From Coleofasciculus sp040219735 (GTDB lineage: Bacteria; Cyanobacteriota; Cyanobacteriia; Cyanobacteriales; Coleofasciculaceae), in the NCBI GenBank assembly GCA_040219735.1, contig JAVJRX010000063.1: DNA of 64,000 bases, one strand, 5' to 3'. The notes beneath the pieces were generated by a model, which had not been told where the DNA came from, did not search any database, and saw only the letters and a program-made list of their open reading frames with translations. Position 1 is the stretch's first letter, and every line of letters begins with the position of its first letter. The position numbers and the translations under genes are program-made. Positions 37,073 to 45,530 of the stretch are shown here, piece by piece.

Positions 37073-37660
37073 CTATTTCTCACTATCGGCAAAATTGACG
37101 TTTTCGTAAATATCACTTATATTGATCTGAAATTCGATTGAACTTAATTCGAGAACCGCCTCGGCTGATTCCTGCTCACTTAATAACCATTGACCATTAG
37201 GATTTTTGGCATACTGCATCAGATGATATTTGGTTTGGTCAATCAAAATATATTCCTTAAACTCCGGAATCGACCGATAGTAAATAAACTTATCGCCTAA
37301 ATCATAATTTTTCGTAGATTTGGATAATACCTCAACAATCAACGAGGGATTCATTACCGTCGTTGTCCCCGTTCCTGTGTAAATCGGTTTTCCTTCAATA
37401 ACCATCACATCAGGATAGGTGTACTGACGATAACGAGGTATCCATAACCGTACATCCCCGATATAGATATCGTAATCTTGCCCTCTTAACCCAAACTTTA
37501 AGTTGGCGGCAAAATTCAACGCAATCTTATTGTGATTAGTCGTCCCACCCGTCATCGGTACAATTTCCCCATCGCGATATTCATGCTTGTACTCCGCTTT
37601 CTCCTCTAGTTCTAAGTATTCTTCTGGCGTGTAGGAGCGTTTTTGTGTCTGTAATTGCAT
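37073..37660 (-). CDS. Uma2 family (DUF820) endonuclease-like protein
   Basis: 195 residues. Motifs: YTPEEYLELEEKAEYKHEYR followed by DGEIVPMTGG, then YTYPDVMVIEG, NPSLIVEVLSKSTKNYD and YRSIPEFKEYILIDQ. This is the EYLELEE / RDGEIV subtype, distinct from the three other copies in the window. Its 3' end abuts a GAGATGCTTCACTCCGCTGT... repeat at 36990-37040. Role unproven. Confidence 0.88.
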   Translation of the reverse strand: MQLQTQKRSYTPEEYLELEEKAEYKHEYRDGEIVPMTGGTTNHNKIALNFAANLKFGLRGQDYDIYIGDVRLWIPRYRQYTYPDVMVIEGKPIYTGTGTTTVMNPSLIVEVLSKSTKNYDLGDKFIYYRSIPEFKEYILIDQTKYHLMQYAKNPNGQWLLSEQESAEAVLELSSIEFQINISDIYENVNFADSEK

Positions 37661-37973
37661 AAATGATACCCGCTATTCCTCTACCTCTAATATTTTCTCA
37701 GCCGAAACGTGATAATGCTAAATTTTGACTAACGGGTCTAGTCCGCGATATCGCCCATCTCTCTCAACTTCACTTGAATCGGGACAGGGTGAGAGAGGTT
37801 CCCCGATACTCTTGAGCCTAACTCATGACCGAACCGCACCTCGTCTATTTAGGGCTTGCTGAATACCGTTTTAATCTGTTTCATAAATAATTTAAATCTA
37901 TAAAACTGGATTGATATGTAAACATAATTAAAAAGCCGAGTAAATGAAGTTGATATAAGAAAGGAGACGACCG
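37661..37973. other. Upstream region of the flavodiiron gene
   Basis: No gene. TAGGGCTTGCTGAATA at 37850-37865 matches the motif at the wecB 3' end in the opposite orientation. The last ~100 bases are AT-rich and end with AAAGGAGA, a strong ribosome binding site for the next gene. The AT-rich part should hold its promoter, but no box is certain. Confidence 0.45.
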
Positions 37974-39701
37974 ATGGTAGCAGTAGCAGAGGGAATTCAG
38001 CGTCGGTTGACGATGCAGACGACCGAAATTGCCCCGGATACCACCGCAATCCGATCGCTAGATTGGGATCGCGATCGCTTTGATATAGAATTTGGTTTAC
38101 AGAATGGCACGACGTACAACTCATTCCTGATTCGGGGTGAAAAAACGGCGTTGGTGGATACCTCCCATGAAAAGTTTCGCCAACTCTATCTCGATACTCT
38201 GAAGGGATTAATTGACCCAGCTCGATTAGATTATCTAGTCGTCAGCCATACGGAACCCGATCACAGTGGCTTAGTCAAAGATATTCTGGCACTTGCCCCA
38301 AATATTACAGTTGTGGGGTCGAAAGTGGCGATCCAATTTCTGGAAAATTGGGTCAATCAGCCGTTTCAATCGCAAATCGTCAAAAATGGTGATCGCATTG
38401 ATTTGGGAAATGGACATATCCTCGAAGCCGTAATTGCTCCCAATCTCCATTGGCCCGATACGATTTTCACCTATGATACCAAAACCCAGGTTTTGTTTAC
38501 CTGTGATGCCTTTGGCATGCACTATTGTGATGATTACACGTTTGATGAAGACTTAGACCTACTCGAAGACGATTTTAAATATTACTATGACTGTTTAATG
38601 GGTCCAAATGCCCGTTCTGTGCTATCCGCCCTGAAACGGATGGACAAGTTACCCGAAATTACCACCATTGCCACAGGTCATGGACCCCTACTTTATCACA
38701 ACCTGAGTGAACTCACGGGACGTTACCGTCGGTGGAGTGAGGAACAGGCAAAAGCAGACACGACTGTTGCTGTATTTTATATATCCGATTACGGGTATAG
38801 CGATCGCCTCTCCCAAGCCATTGCCCATGGAATTACCAAAACCGGTGTGGCGGTGGATATGATGGACGTGCGATCGGCTGATCCGCAAGAGATTAAGGAA
38901 TTGATGAGTATAGCGTCTGGGGTGGTGATGGGTACACCACCGACGACGGGAGAAGTCGCCTCTATCGCCCAAACTGCGATGGGTACAATTTTGGGGGCGA
39001 CGAATCCAAAGCAGTCTTTTGGTGTATTTGAATCGGGGGCTCTTGAGAGTGAATCAGCTTATCTGTTGGTGAATAAGTTTCGGGATTTAGGACTAACGCC
39101 AGGGTTTGCGCCGATTTTAGTCAAAGATACGCCTAACGAACAGGTTTATCAGTTATGTGAAGAAGCGGGAACGGATTTAGGACAATGGTTATCACGCGAT
39201 CGCACGATTAAGCAAAGTAAGTCCCTGGATAGTGATTTGGATAAAGCCTTGGGGCGACTCAGCAGTGGATTGTATGTTATTACGGCTAAAAAGGGGAATA
39301 TCAGCAGTGCGATGGTAGCGTCGTGGGTGACGCAAGCTTCATTCAAACCCCTGGGTATATCTGTGGCGGTGGCAAAGGATCGGGCGATCGAGTCGTTAAT
39401 GTATGTTGGCGATCACTTTGTTCTCAATGTCCTAGAAGCTGGAAATTACCAGGGACTGATGAAGCATTTCCTCAAGCGCTTCCCCCCCGGTGCGAACCGT
39501 TTTGATGGGATTAAAACCTATTCTGCTAGCCATGGTTCTCCGATTTTAGCCGACGCCCTAGCCTATATGGAATGTGAAGTGAAAAGCCGCTTAGATTGTG
39601 GTGATCACTGGACGATTTATGCCACAGTTTCTACCGGTCGGGTTTCTCAGACGGATGGGATGACGGCGGTACACCATCGTAAGGTGGGGAATCATTATTA
39701 G
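37974..39701 (+). CDS. flv3: Flavodiiron protein with flavin reductase domain (Flv3-like)
   Basis: 575 residues. Domains: metallo-beta-lactamase-like diiron domain, flavodoxin domain (from about 265, VAVFYISDYGYSDRLSQAIA) and C-terminal NAD(P)H:flavin reductase domain (from about 425). It has all canonical diiron ligands: H92, E94, D96 and H97 in SHTEPDHSG, plus His in APNLHWPDT, Asp in FTCDAFG and His in ATGHGPL. These features are those of Flv3 (or Flv4); Flv1/Flv2 usually lose some ligands. Flv3 with Flv1 reduces O2 to water downstream of photosystem I. No flv1 lies next to it. Ribosome binding site AAAGGAGA. Confidence 0.85.
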   Translation: MVAVAEGIQRRLTMQTTEIAPDTTAIRSLDWDRDRFDIEFGLQNGTTYNSFLIRGEKTALVDTSHEKFRQLYLDTLKGLIDPARLDYLVVSHTEPDHSGLVKDILALAPNITVVGSKVAIQFLENWVNQPFQSQIVKNGDRIDLGNGHILEAVIAPNLHWPDTIFTYDTKTQVLFTCDAFGMHYCDDYTFDEDLDLLEDDFKYYYDCLMGPNARSVLSALKRMDKLPEITTIATGHGPLLYHNLSELTGRYRRWSEEQAKADTTVAVFYISDYGYSDRLSQAIAHGITKTGVAVDMMDVRSADPQEIKELMSIASGVVMGTPPTTGEVASIAQTAMGTILGATNPKQSFGVFESGALESESAYLLVNKFRDLGLTPGFAPILVKDTPNEQVYQLCEEAGTDLGQWLSRDRTIKQSKSLDSDLDKALGRLSSGLYVITAKKGNISSAMVASWVTQASFKPLGISVAVAKDRAIESLMYVGDHFVLNVLEAGNYQGLMKHFLKRFPPGANRFDGIKTYSASHGSPILADALAYMECEVKSRLDCGDHWTIYATVSTGRVSQTDGMTAVHHRKVGNHY

Positions 39702-39746
39702 TCATTTGCCATTTGTTTTTAACGAATTGGTGCGATCGTTGATCTC

Positions 39747-39794
39747 GTAGGGGCGCAAAACTTGCATCTGTCTAAAGGTGGAACCCGCCCCTAC
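39747..39794. repeat. GTAGGGGCG...CGCCCCTAC palindromic repeat, copy C
   Basis: 48 bases with inverted ends between the convergent flv3 and ccmK4 genes. It belongs with the copies at 54448 and 60572 but is more diverged and lacks GGTTTAG at the left end. Confidence 0.5.
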
Positions 39795-39822
39795 ATAACA
39801 CCCTACCAACTTCCCTATTTTC

Positions 39823-40182
39823 TTAACGTTGCAATCCGTTTCCTCGACCTTGGATTAATGGATTTTCAACTGCTTCTCGGTACTGCTCAACCTCTTCCGT
39901 ATACGCAATCGGCAGAACACACTCCACATTTTCGTGAGGACGGGGAATAATCACCCACGATTCTAAGGTTGCACCATAGGTTTTTTCAACGGCGGCAATC
40001 CCCGCATCCATGGCAGTTTTTACCTCAGAAACATCGCCACGAATATTCAGATTAAAACGAGCGCTACCGACGCGGATATAGCCGACTATCGTCACTCGAC
40101 CCGCTTTCACCATGGCATCGGCTGCGGCTAATATACCGGGAAAGCCCTTGGTTTCAATTGACCCAACTGCTACTATTGACAT
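39823..40182 (-). CDS. ccmK4: Carboxysome shell hexamer protein, CcmK4-type
   Basis: 119 residues, one BMC domain. Start at ATG 40182, with AAGGAG eight bases upstream. The sequence around GSIETKGFPGILAAADAMVK and VGSARFNLNIRGDVSEV, and VIIPRPHENVECVLP, matches CcmK4. CcmK3 and CcmK4 form a minor facet of the beta-carboxysome shell and modulate metabolite passage; they are usually encoded away from the main ccm cluster. ccmK3 lies 148 bases upstream on the same strand. The C-terminal tail (VENPLIQGRGNGLQR) is longer than the core. Confidence 0.88.
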   Translation of the reverse strand: MSIVAVGSIETKGFPGILAAADAMVKAGRVTIVGYIRVGSARFNLNIRGDVSEVKTAMDAGIAAVEKTYGATLESWVIIPRPHENVECVLPIAYTEEVEQYREAVENPLIQGRGNGLQR

Positions 40183-40330
40183 TGCCAATCTCCTTAATCA
40201 GTGAAATTATTAAATCAAAAACTTATTCTACGAATTATGGGTTTTTTTCAGGAAAATACTCTTTGTCTTTAGCATTTTTATCGCGAACCAGACCTAGAGC
40301 AACTGAAACTTTTACCCTTTCCTTAATCAG

Positions 40331-40642
40331 TTAAAATGTACGAAACTGTTCAACTTGACTGGTATATTCAATCGGTAGAACGGTGTCAACATTTTCGTGG
40401 GGATTAGGAATGATGTAGTAAGCAGTTATCTCGGCGCCATAGGTTTTCTCCACCGCTTCTAGACCCGCATCTACAGCTACCCTGACCTCGGATATTTTGC
40501 CCCGAACGCTGACCATAAAGCGACCACTTTCATTGCGATCAAACTTCACCAGGGTAACAGCGCCAGCTTTGACCATCGCGTCTGCTGCGGCAAGTATCCC
40601 TGGAAACCCCAACGCTTCAATCGTCCCAACTGCTGCTGGCAT
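40331..40642 (-). CDS. ccmK3: Carboxysome shell hexamer protein, CcmK3-type
   Basis: 103 residues, one BMC domain. AVGTIEALGFPGILAAADAM is shared by all CcmK, but VTLVKFDRNESGRFMVSVRG and YYIIPNPHENVDTVLPIEYT are closer to CcmK3, which in other species only assembles together with CcmK4. Ribosome binding site GGAGG upstream of ATG 40642. Satellite position, away from ccmK1K2LMN. Confidence 0.85.
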   Translation of the reverse strand: MPAAVGTIEALGFPGILAAADAMVKAGAVTLVKFDRNESGRFMVSVRGKISEVRVAVDAGLEAVEKTYGAEITAYYIIPNPHENVDTVLPIEYTSQVEQFRTF

Positions 40643-40771
40643 GATTGCTCTGTTGCCTCCACCTCAAAAGACTATATCCAACTTATTGTACGGGGCTTGA
40701 TGACCCATTTGGGCGAAATTAGATTATAGATTATTTTTTAGATGAAACAAAACTTCATCAATTGAAATATT

Positions 40772-42352
40772 TTAATGGGTTGGATTTCCAGAGGACGGTT
40801 TGGCGTTGACGGGTAACATGACTGTCACCGTTGTCCCTTTGCCCACCTGAGTCGCGATCGCAATCTTCCCCTGATGCAAATCTACACAATTTTTAACAAT
40901 AGACAGTCCCATTCCCGTGCCGGCAATTGTACTGACATTACTGGCACGGAAAAAGGGGGAAAATAATCGAGGTTGCTCCGATTCGGGAATACCAATCCCT
41001 TGGTCTTGAACTTGAATGATAATACTGTCATCCTCGTGGCGTAGAGACAAGGAAACCGTCGTGCCTTTGGCAGAATACTTAATCGCATTGCTGAGGAGAT
41101 TGGTGACGATATGTCGCAGCATCTGCTTATCTAACTCCGCTTCACCAGACGAGAGTTGAGCGTCATAAGTCAAAGTATAGCGATCGCCGACCATCAGTCG
41201 CTGTTCGTCTACCAATTGGAGACAAAAGTCTTCCACATTCAACGGTTCGGGATTAAACTGAAGTTCGCCAGCTTGGGCTTTATTAAACGTGAGAACCTCT
41301 TCCACAAGCTGAGCCATCTGCTTGACGCCCATTTGAATCCGGTCTAAATAAGTTTGTTGTTTCTCCTGTGATAACTGATCACTGTACCGTTTCAGGAGTT
41401 CTGTTGAGGTTAAAATTACTGCCAAGGGTGTGCGGTATTCGTGGGAAATCATTGCCACAATCCGAGATTTCAGTTCACTCAATTCCTGTTCAGCGATTAA
41501 GGCTTTGCGAATTTCGGCTTCGGCTTTTTGGCGTTCGGCGACTTCCGTTGCCAGTTTAACCCGTTCTAGTTCTAGGGCTTGGGCTTGACGGCGTTCGCTG
41601 ATATCGCAAAATACTAAAACCGCACCCTTGATATCATCATCGTTGGGGCGCATTAAGGAAACATGATCTACGATTGGCGTCTTGGTTCCATCTCTGGCAA
41701 TTAACAGGCGATTATGTCCTTGATTCAGGACAGGTTCACCCCGCAGCAGTAGCATCACTGGGTTTTCCACAACTGTATTCGTGGCTTCATTGAGAATTTG
41801 CACGACTTCAGTAATGGGTTTGCCCATCGCTTCAGTAGACAACCAGCCCGTTACGGTTTGGGCGATAGGATTCATATAAGTAATGCCGCCCATTGCATCC
41901 GTTGCCACTACCGCATCATGGGTTGAGTCGAGAATCGTCGAGAGAAATTCCTCGCGTTCGATTAACTGCTGTTGGGTTTGATGCTTATAAAGCGCGATTT
42001 CGATAGTAATCCCTAAATCTCGTTGATTAAAGGGCTTGACAATATAGCCAAATGGCTCTGTCACTTTAGCACGCGCCAAGGTAGCCGCCTCGGAGTGAGC
42101 CGTCAGGTAGATGACGGGTATTTTAAATTGGCTGCGAATTTGATCGGCGGCTTCAATTCCATCCATTTCTCGGTGTTTGAGAACAATATCCATCAACACC
42201 AGATCCGGATGAGTTTCAGCGACTTTAGCGAGGGCGGCTGTACCAGAATTGGCAATATCCACCACGTCGTAACTCAGTCGTTTGAGTTGACCAGCAATGG
42301 CTTGAGCAGTAATAATTTCATCTTCGACAACTAGAATCTTTGCCCTTGCCAC
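40772..42352 (-). CDS. Hybrid receiver-PAS-histidine kinase
   Basis: 526 residues, starting with a GTG codon (ARAKILVVEDE). Order: receiver domain with phospho-aspartate in LVLMDIVLK and lysine in YIVKPFNQRD; PAS domain (~145-250, AVVATDAMGGITYMNPIA); predicted coiled coil; HisKA with MISHEYRTPLAVIL; ATPase domain with N box LLSNAIKYS, G1 DQGIGI and G2 GTGMGLSIVKN. No membrane segment, so it is cytoplasmic and takes input through its own receiver. No partner regulator adjacent. Confidence 0.9.
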   Translation of the reverse strand: MARAKILVVEDEIITAQAIAGQLKRLSYDVVDIANSGTAALAKVAETHPDLVLMDIVLKHREMDGIEAADQIRSQFKIPVIYLTAHSEAATLARAKVTEPFGYIVKPFNQRDLGITIEIALYKHQTQQQLIEREEFLSTILDSTHDAVVATDAMGGITYMNPIAQTVTGWLSTEAMGKPITEVVQILNEATNTVVENPVMLLLRGEPVLNQGHNRLLIARDGTKTPIVDHVSLMRPNDDDIKGAVLVFCDISERRQAQALELERVKLATEVAERQKAEAEIRKALIAEQELSELKSRIVAMISHEYRTPLAVILTSTELLKRYSDQLSQEKQQTYLDRIQMGVKQMAQLVEEVLTFNKAQAGELQFNPEPLNVEDFCLQLVDEQRLMVGDRYTLTYDAQLSSGEAELDKQMLRHIVTNLLSNAIKYSAKGTTVSLSLRHEDDSIIIQVQDQGIGIPESEQPRLFSPFFRASNVSTIAGTGMGLSIVKNCVDLHQGKIAIATQVGKGTTVTVMLPVNAKPSSGNPTH

Positions 42353-42436
42353 ACCACTATTCCTCTATTTCAAAAGAATCCCCCGTCTGTCACTCGGGGG
42401 AGGATCAAGAGAGGACACCAAGTTTGATAACAGATG

Positions 42437-43084
42437 CTATGAAATTGTTGATGTATTGGTTACCACCTCAAGATCCTGGGCAGTCTTGCCATTTTTATTA
42501 TTGGTATGACCATTGCCATTACGAGGCTGAAGCACACCATATCCGCCGTGATTTCGTTCATAGATGACGTTAATCTCATCGGTTTTCGCATTCCGGAACA
42601 TATAGAAGTCGTGATCGACCAGTTGAAGCTGTTCCAAGGCTTCTTCAATGGTCATCGGCGGCATGGCGAAATATTTCATCCGCACGACTTCTGTGGGCAG
42701 TTCGGGAGCGCGATCGCCAATTAAATCCTCAGCCACAGGTGCTTCATGAATAACAGCGGCTGTTTTCGGTTGTGCCTGTGTTTTCTTTTGCAGCTTTTCT
42801 TTGTATTTACGCAGTTGACGCTGAATCTTATCTGCCACCAGATCGATACTGGCATACAAGTCTTCGCTACTCTCCTGGGCACGAATTACGGTTTTATTGG
42901 CATATATGGTAACTTCGGCAGTTTGCTTCGTGCTGATCCGAGGATTACGGGCAACAGAGAGATGCACGTCTACCTCAGTCGTCATATTCTGAAAGTGATT
43001 GACCGCTTTTTCTATCTTTTGATTAACATATTCTCGAATTGCATCAGTGATTTCAATGTTCTTGCCCTGGATCACAAGCTTCAT
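42437..43084 (-). CDS. lrtA: Ribosome hibernation factor, long HPF type (LrtA)
   Basis: 215 residues from the ATG at 43084, MKLVIQGKNIEITDAIREY. Residues 1-~100 are the S30AE/RaiA domain that binds the 30S decoding centre; after a linker the C-terminal dimerisation domain starts VVRMKYFAMPPMTIEEALEQ and includes DHDFYMFRNAKT and VIYERNHGGYGVLQP. Long HPFs join 70S ribosomes into 100S dimers in resting cells. In cyanobacteria this gene is lrtA, a light-repressed transcript with a long 5' leader, which fits the ~300-base gap upstream. The frame extends upstream to 43399 but that part overlaps another gene and does not look coding. Confidence 0.92.
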   Translation of the reverse strand: MKLVIQGKNIEITDAIREYVNQKIEKAVNHFQNMTTEVDVHLSVARNPRISTKQTAEVTIYANKTVIRAQESSEDLYASIDLVADKIQRQLRKYKEKLQKKTQAQPKTAAVIHEAPVAEDLIGDRAPELPTEVVRMKYFAMPPMTIEEALEQLQLVDHDFYMFRNAKTDEINVIYERNHGGYGVLQPRNGNGHTNNKNGKTAQDLEVVTNTSTIS

Positions 43085-43383
43085 ACTGACTACTCCGTCC
43101 TGTAGTATTGTGTCGTAATAGAGCAGAGCTAGGGCTGGTCTTAGCTGCTCTTGGAGGATACTTCTATTGTAAGGCTGAGTGTGGATAACTTCTGGATGTA
43201 AGCAGCAATACTTTACGTAAGTTTGTTCTCTGATATATTCCTTAACCAGGGAATAAGGTACAAATGGCACAAAATGGGGACAAGGAATGCCCAGACGTAG
43301 GATTCTACGTCTGGAACAGTCAAGCGGCGCGGGTTGAGTTACCTCTTCCCCAATAGAGGGAGATGAGGGAGTCAACGGAGGTG
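43085..43383 (-). promoter_or_regulatory. Probable long leader of lrtA
   Basis: 299 bases with no gene between the GH13 stop and the lrtA start. The part nearest lrtA (43085-43210) has several short complementary stretches, such as AGAGCAG...CTGCTCT around 43121-43150, which fits the long, light-responsive lrtA leader known in other cyanobacteria. A perfect hairpin (CCAGACGTAG / CTACGTCTGG) at 43293-43315 near the GH13 end may act as a terminator. Promoter not located. Confidence 0.4.
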
Positions 43384-44853
43384 TTAACCCAAAATACAAC
43401 CTGTCCGAGGCGGTAATTCTATCGCCAAATTGTTTTGATTCCAGGTGAAGCTGGCGTCGCCGTACAGGATTTGACGACGTGGTGATAATTCTGGCGGCAC
43501 CTCAACCTGAACTTGGGTGGTTGTCATTCCTGCATTGACGGCAATAATTAACTCATCTGCCTCAAGTTGGCGGGCGAAGATATACGTCATTCCCTCGGCA
43601 AAGAGCACTTTATAGCTACCTGTACGCAGGGCGGGGTGATGATGACGTAGGGCAATAAGCTGACGGTGACAATCGAGAATCTCTTGATTCCATTGAGATT
43701 CTAAGGGAAAACCCCGTCGGGAGTCAGGATCTAATGCGCCGGGTAAACCGACTTCATCTCCATAGTAGATGCTGGGGGCGCCGAGAAAGGTAAACAGTAA
43801 TAGGGTAGCTAGCTTAACGCTTTCGATCGCTTCGGCGGATGGATTTTTCTTCCCGCCACTGGCAATGGATAGCAGTCGGGCTGTATCATGACTGGCTAGC
43901 AGGTTGAGTTGGGTGAGTTGAATTTCCCAGGGGTATAGCTGCAACAGATGCTCGATTTTAGCTGCATAACCCGGTGCATCTAGGGGAGGATAGGGTTCGT
44001 AAGAGGGTTGTTCTACGTATGCGTGAACCACGCGATCGCCTGCGGTAAAGGCGATGGTGGGTCCGGTGAATAGGTAGTTCATTACCCCGTCAAATTGAGT
44101 CCCATCTAGCCACTGACTCGAGTCTACCCACACTTCGCCGACAATATAGGCATCTGGGTTAATGGCTTTGACGCGATCGCGAAATTCTTGCCAAAATCCT
44201 GGCGCTTCAATCTCATACGCGACATCTAAGCGCCAACCATCGACGCCGAGTTTAATCCAATGTTCGGCAACCTGCATAATATATTCCCGCACGTCGGGAT
44301 TATCATGGTTGAATTCGGGTAACGCCCGATTGCCTTCCCAACCGACATAGTTAGCTGGTTTGCTGCCATCATAGGCTGATAGGGGCCAGCGTTCAATCTT
44401 GAACCAATCTAACCACGGCGAATAAGGACCATTTTCGAGAATGTCATGGAAGAAGAAGAAGCCGCGACTTGCATGATTAAATACACCATCCAGGACGACT
44501 TTCATCTCCCGCTGATGACATTTCTCTAAGAGTGTCATGAATGTACCATTCCCCCCTAATACTGGGTCGATCTGATAATAATCGTGAGTGTGGTAACGGT
44601 GGTTACTGGCGGATTGAAAGATGGGGGTAAAGTAAATGGCGTTAACGCCTAAATCTTGCAAATAATCGAGTTTTTCCATTACGCCCCACAGATCTCCGCC
44701 CTTATAACCTTGTAAGGTGGGCAGGGCATCCCAGGGTTCTAGGGGAAGTGTTTTAGCCACTTGCGAACGGGGTGGATGACCCTTGGCGAAGCGATCCGGG
44801 AATATTTGATAGAAGACGGCGTGCTTCACCCAATCTGGCGTCTGAATCTGCAT
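43384..44853 (-). CDS. GH13 alpha-glycosidase (neopullulanase/cyclomaltodextrinase-like)
   Basis: 489 residues of the alpha-amylase superfamily. It starts directly with the barrel region (WVKHAVFYQIFPDRFAKG) and has the conserved regions DGVFNHA, DGWRLDVA (nucleophile Asp), VGEVW (acid/base Glu) and LLASHDTARL (transition-state Asp), followed by a C-terminal beta domain. There is no N-terminal CBM34 domain usual in neopullulanases and no signal peptide, so it probably acts on intracellular maltodextrins or glycogen breakdown products. Exact specificity cannot be read. Confidence 0.88.
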   Translation of the reverse strand: MQIQTPDWVKHAVFYQIFPDRFAKGHPPRSQVAKTLPLEPWDALPTLQGYKGGDLWGVMEKLDYLQDLGVNAIYFTPIFQSASNHRYHTHDYYQIDPVLGGNGTFMTLLEKCHQREMKVVLDGVFNHASRGFFFFHDILENGPYSPWLDWFKIERWPLSAYDGSKPANYVGWEGNRALPEFNHDNPDVREYIMQVAEHWIKLGVDGWRLDVAYEIEAPGFWQEFRDRVKAINPDAYIVGEVWVDSSQWLDGTQFDGVMNYLFTGPTIAFTAGDRVVHAYVEQPSYEPYPPLDAPGYAAKIEHLLQLYPWEIQLTQLNLLASHDTARLLSIASGGKKNPSAEAIESVKLATLLLFTFLGAPSIYYGDEVGLPGALDPDSRRGFPLESQWNQEILDCHRQLIALRHHHPALRTGSYKVLFAEGMTYIFARQLEADELIIAVNAGMTTTQVQVEVPPELSPRRQILYGDASFTWNQNNLAIELPPRTGCILG

Positions 44854-45530
44854 TGATAATGGTCTAGCTCTTCTCTACTAGAGTACAAGTATGGCTCGCT
44901 AAATACGATTTATGTTATTGAAGTTAGTATTTTACCCGAAAACTGTCTTTAAGCCAAAGAAAAACTTATGTAACGAAATCCAATGATTTCAATTGTGCCA
45001 ATGATGAAACCGTTCAAGGAATACTGTCTGGATTTCTGGATTACTCACCTACCTAGTTCCTTATGGAGTGAATATTCATGGGCAGTATATCAGTCGCTCC
45101 CGACAACGATGATGGAATCTTGATAAAATGCATATTTAACTCGAATTTTTTGTCACCTGTCAAAAGTCGTATATTTTTAATTTCAAGAACGGCGTGAGAA
45201 TCCCAATCCCCGTGAAAAAGATTGGGTTGCTCAGATGGCATCAGGGGTATAGAGTGAGATATATTAACCGATGAATTAAGCTGTCATGGCGTTAAAGTGA
45301 GGAGAAGTAGCGGGACGCTTGGTCACACTATATAGATTTCGTAATTCTTGACAATAAGATTTAAATGACGAACATTTATCGGTGACTAGCTAACTTAGTG
45401 GCTAAACCCGCCCCTACAGTAGATAAAAACCTATACAAAATAACGAGCTAGACCCTCGCACTACAACCGTTCCCCGTTCCCTATTCTCACCACAATACTT
45501 ATTCAAAAGCCCCTAATTATTACTTATTAC
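44854..45530. other. 677-base gap without a clear gene
   Basis: A leftward 62-codon frame at 45053-45241 (start MPSEQPNLFHGDW) is the only plausible coding stretch and matches nothing I recognise; it may be a remnant. The right end carries a half copy of the AAACCCGCCCCTAC repeat at about 45404-45418, and ACAATACTTATTCA plus AGCCCCTAA at 45492-45515 resembles the motif at the wecB 3' end. Confidence 0.4.

Noticed and set aside
43085..43399. N-terminal extension of LrtA by about 105 residues
   Set aside because: The added sequence is unlike any HPF protein and overlaps the end of the GH13 gene; MKLVIQGKNI is the conserved start.
45053..45241. 62-codon frame as a gene
   Set aside because: No family, no ribosome binding site, isolated in a repeat-bearing gap; only mentioned within the gap entry.
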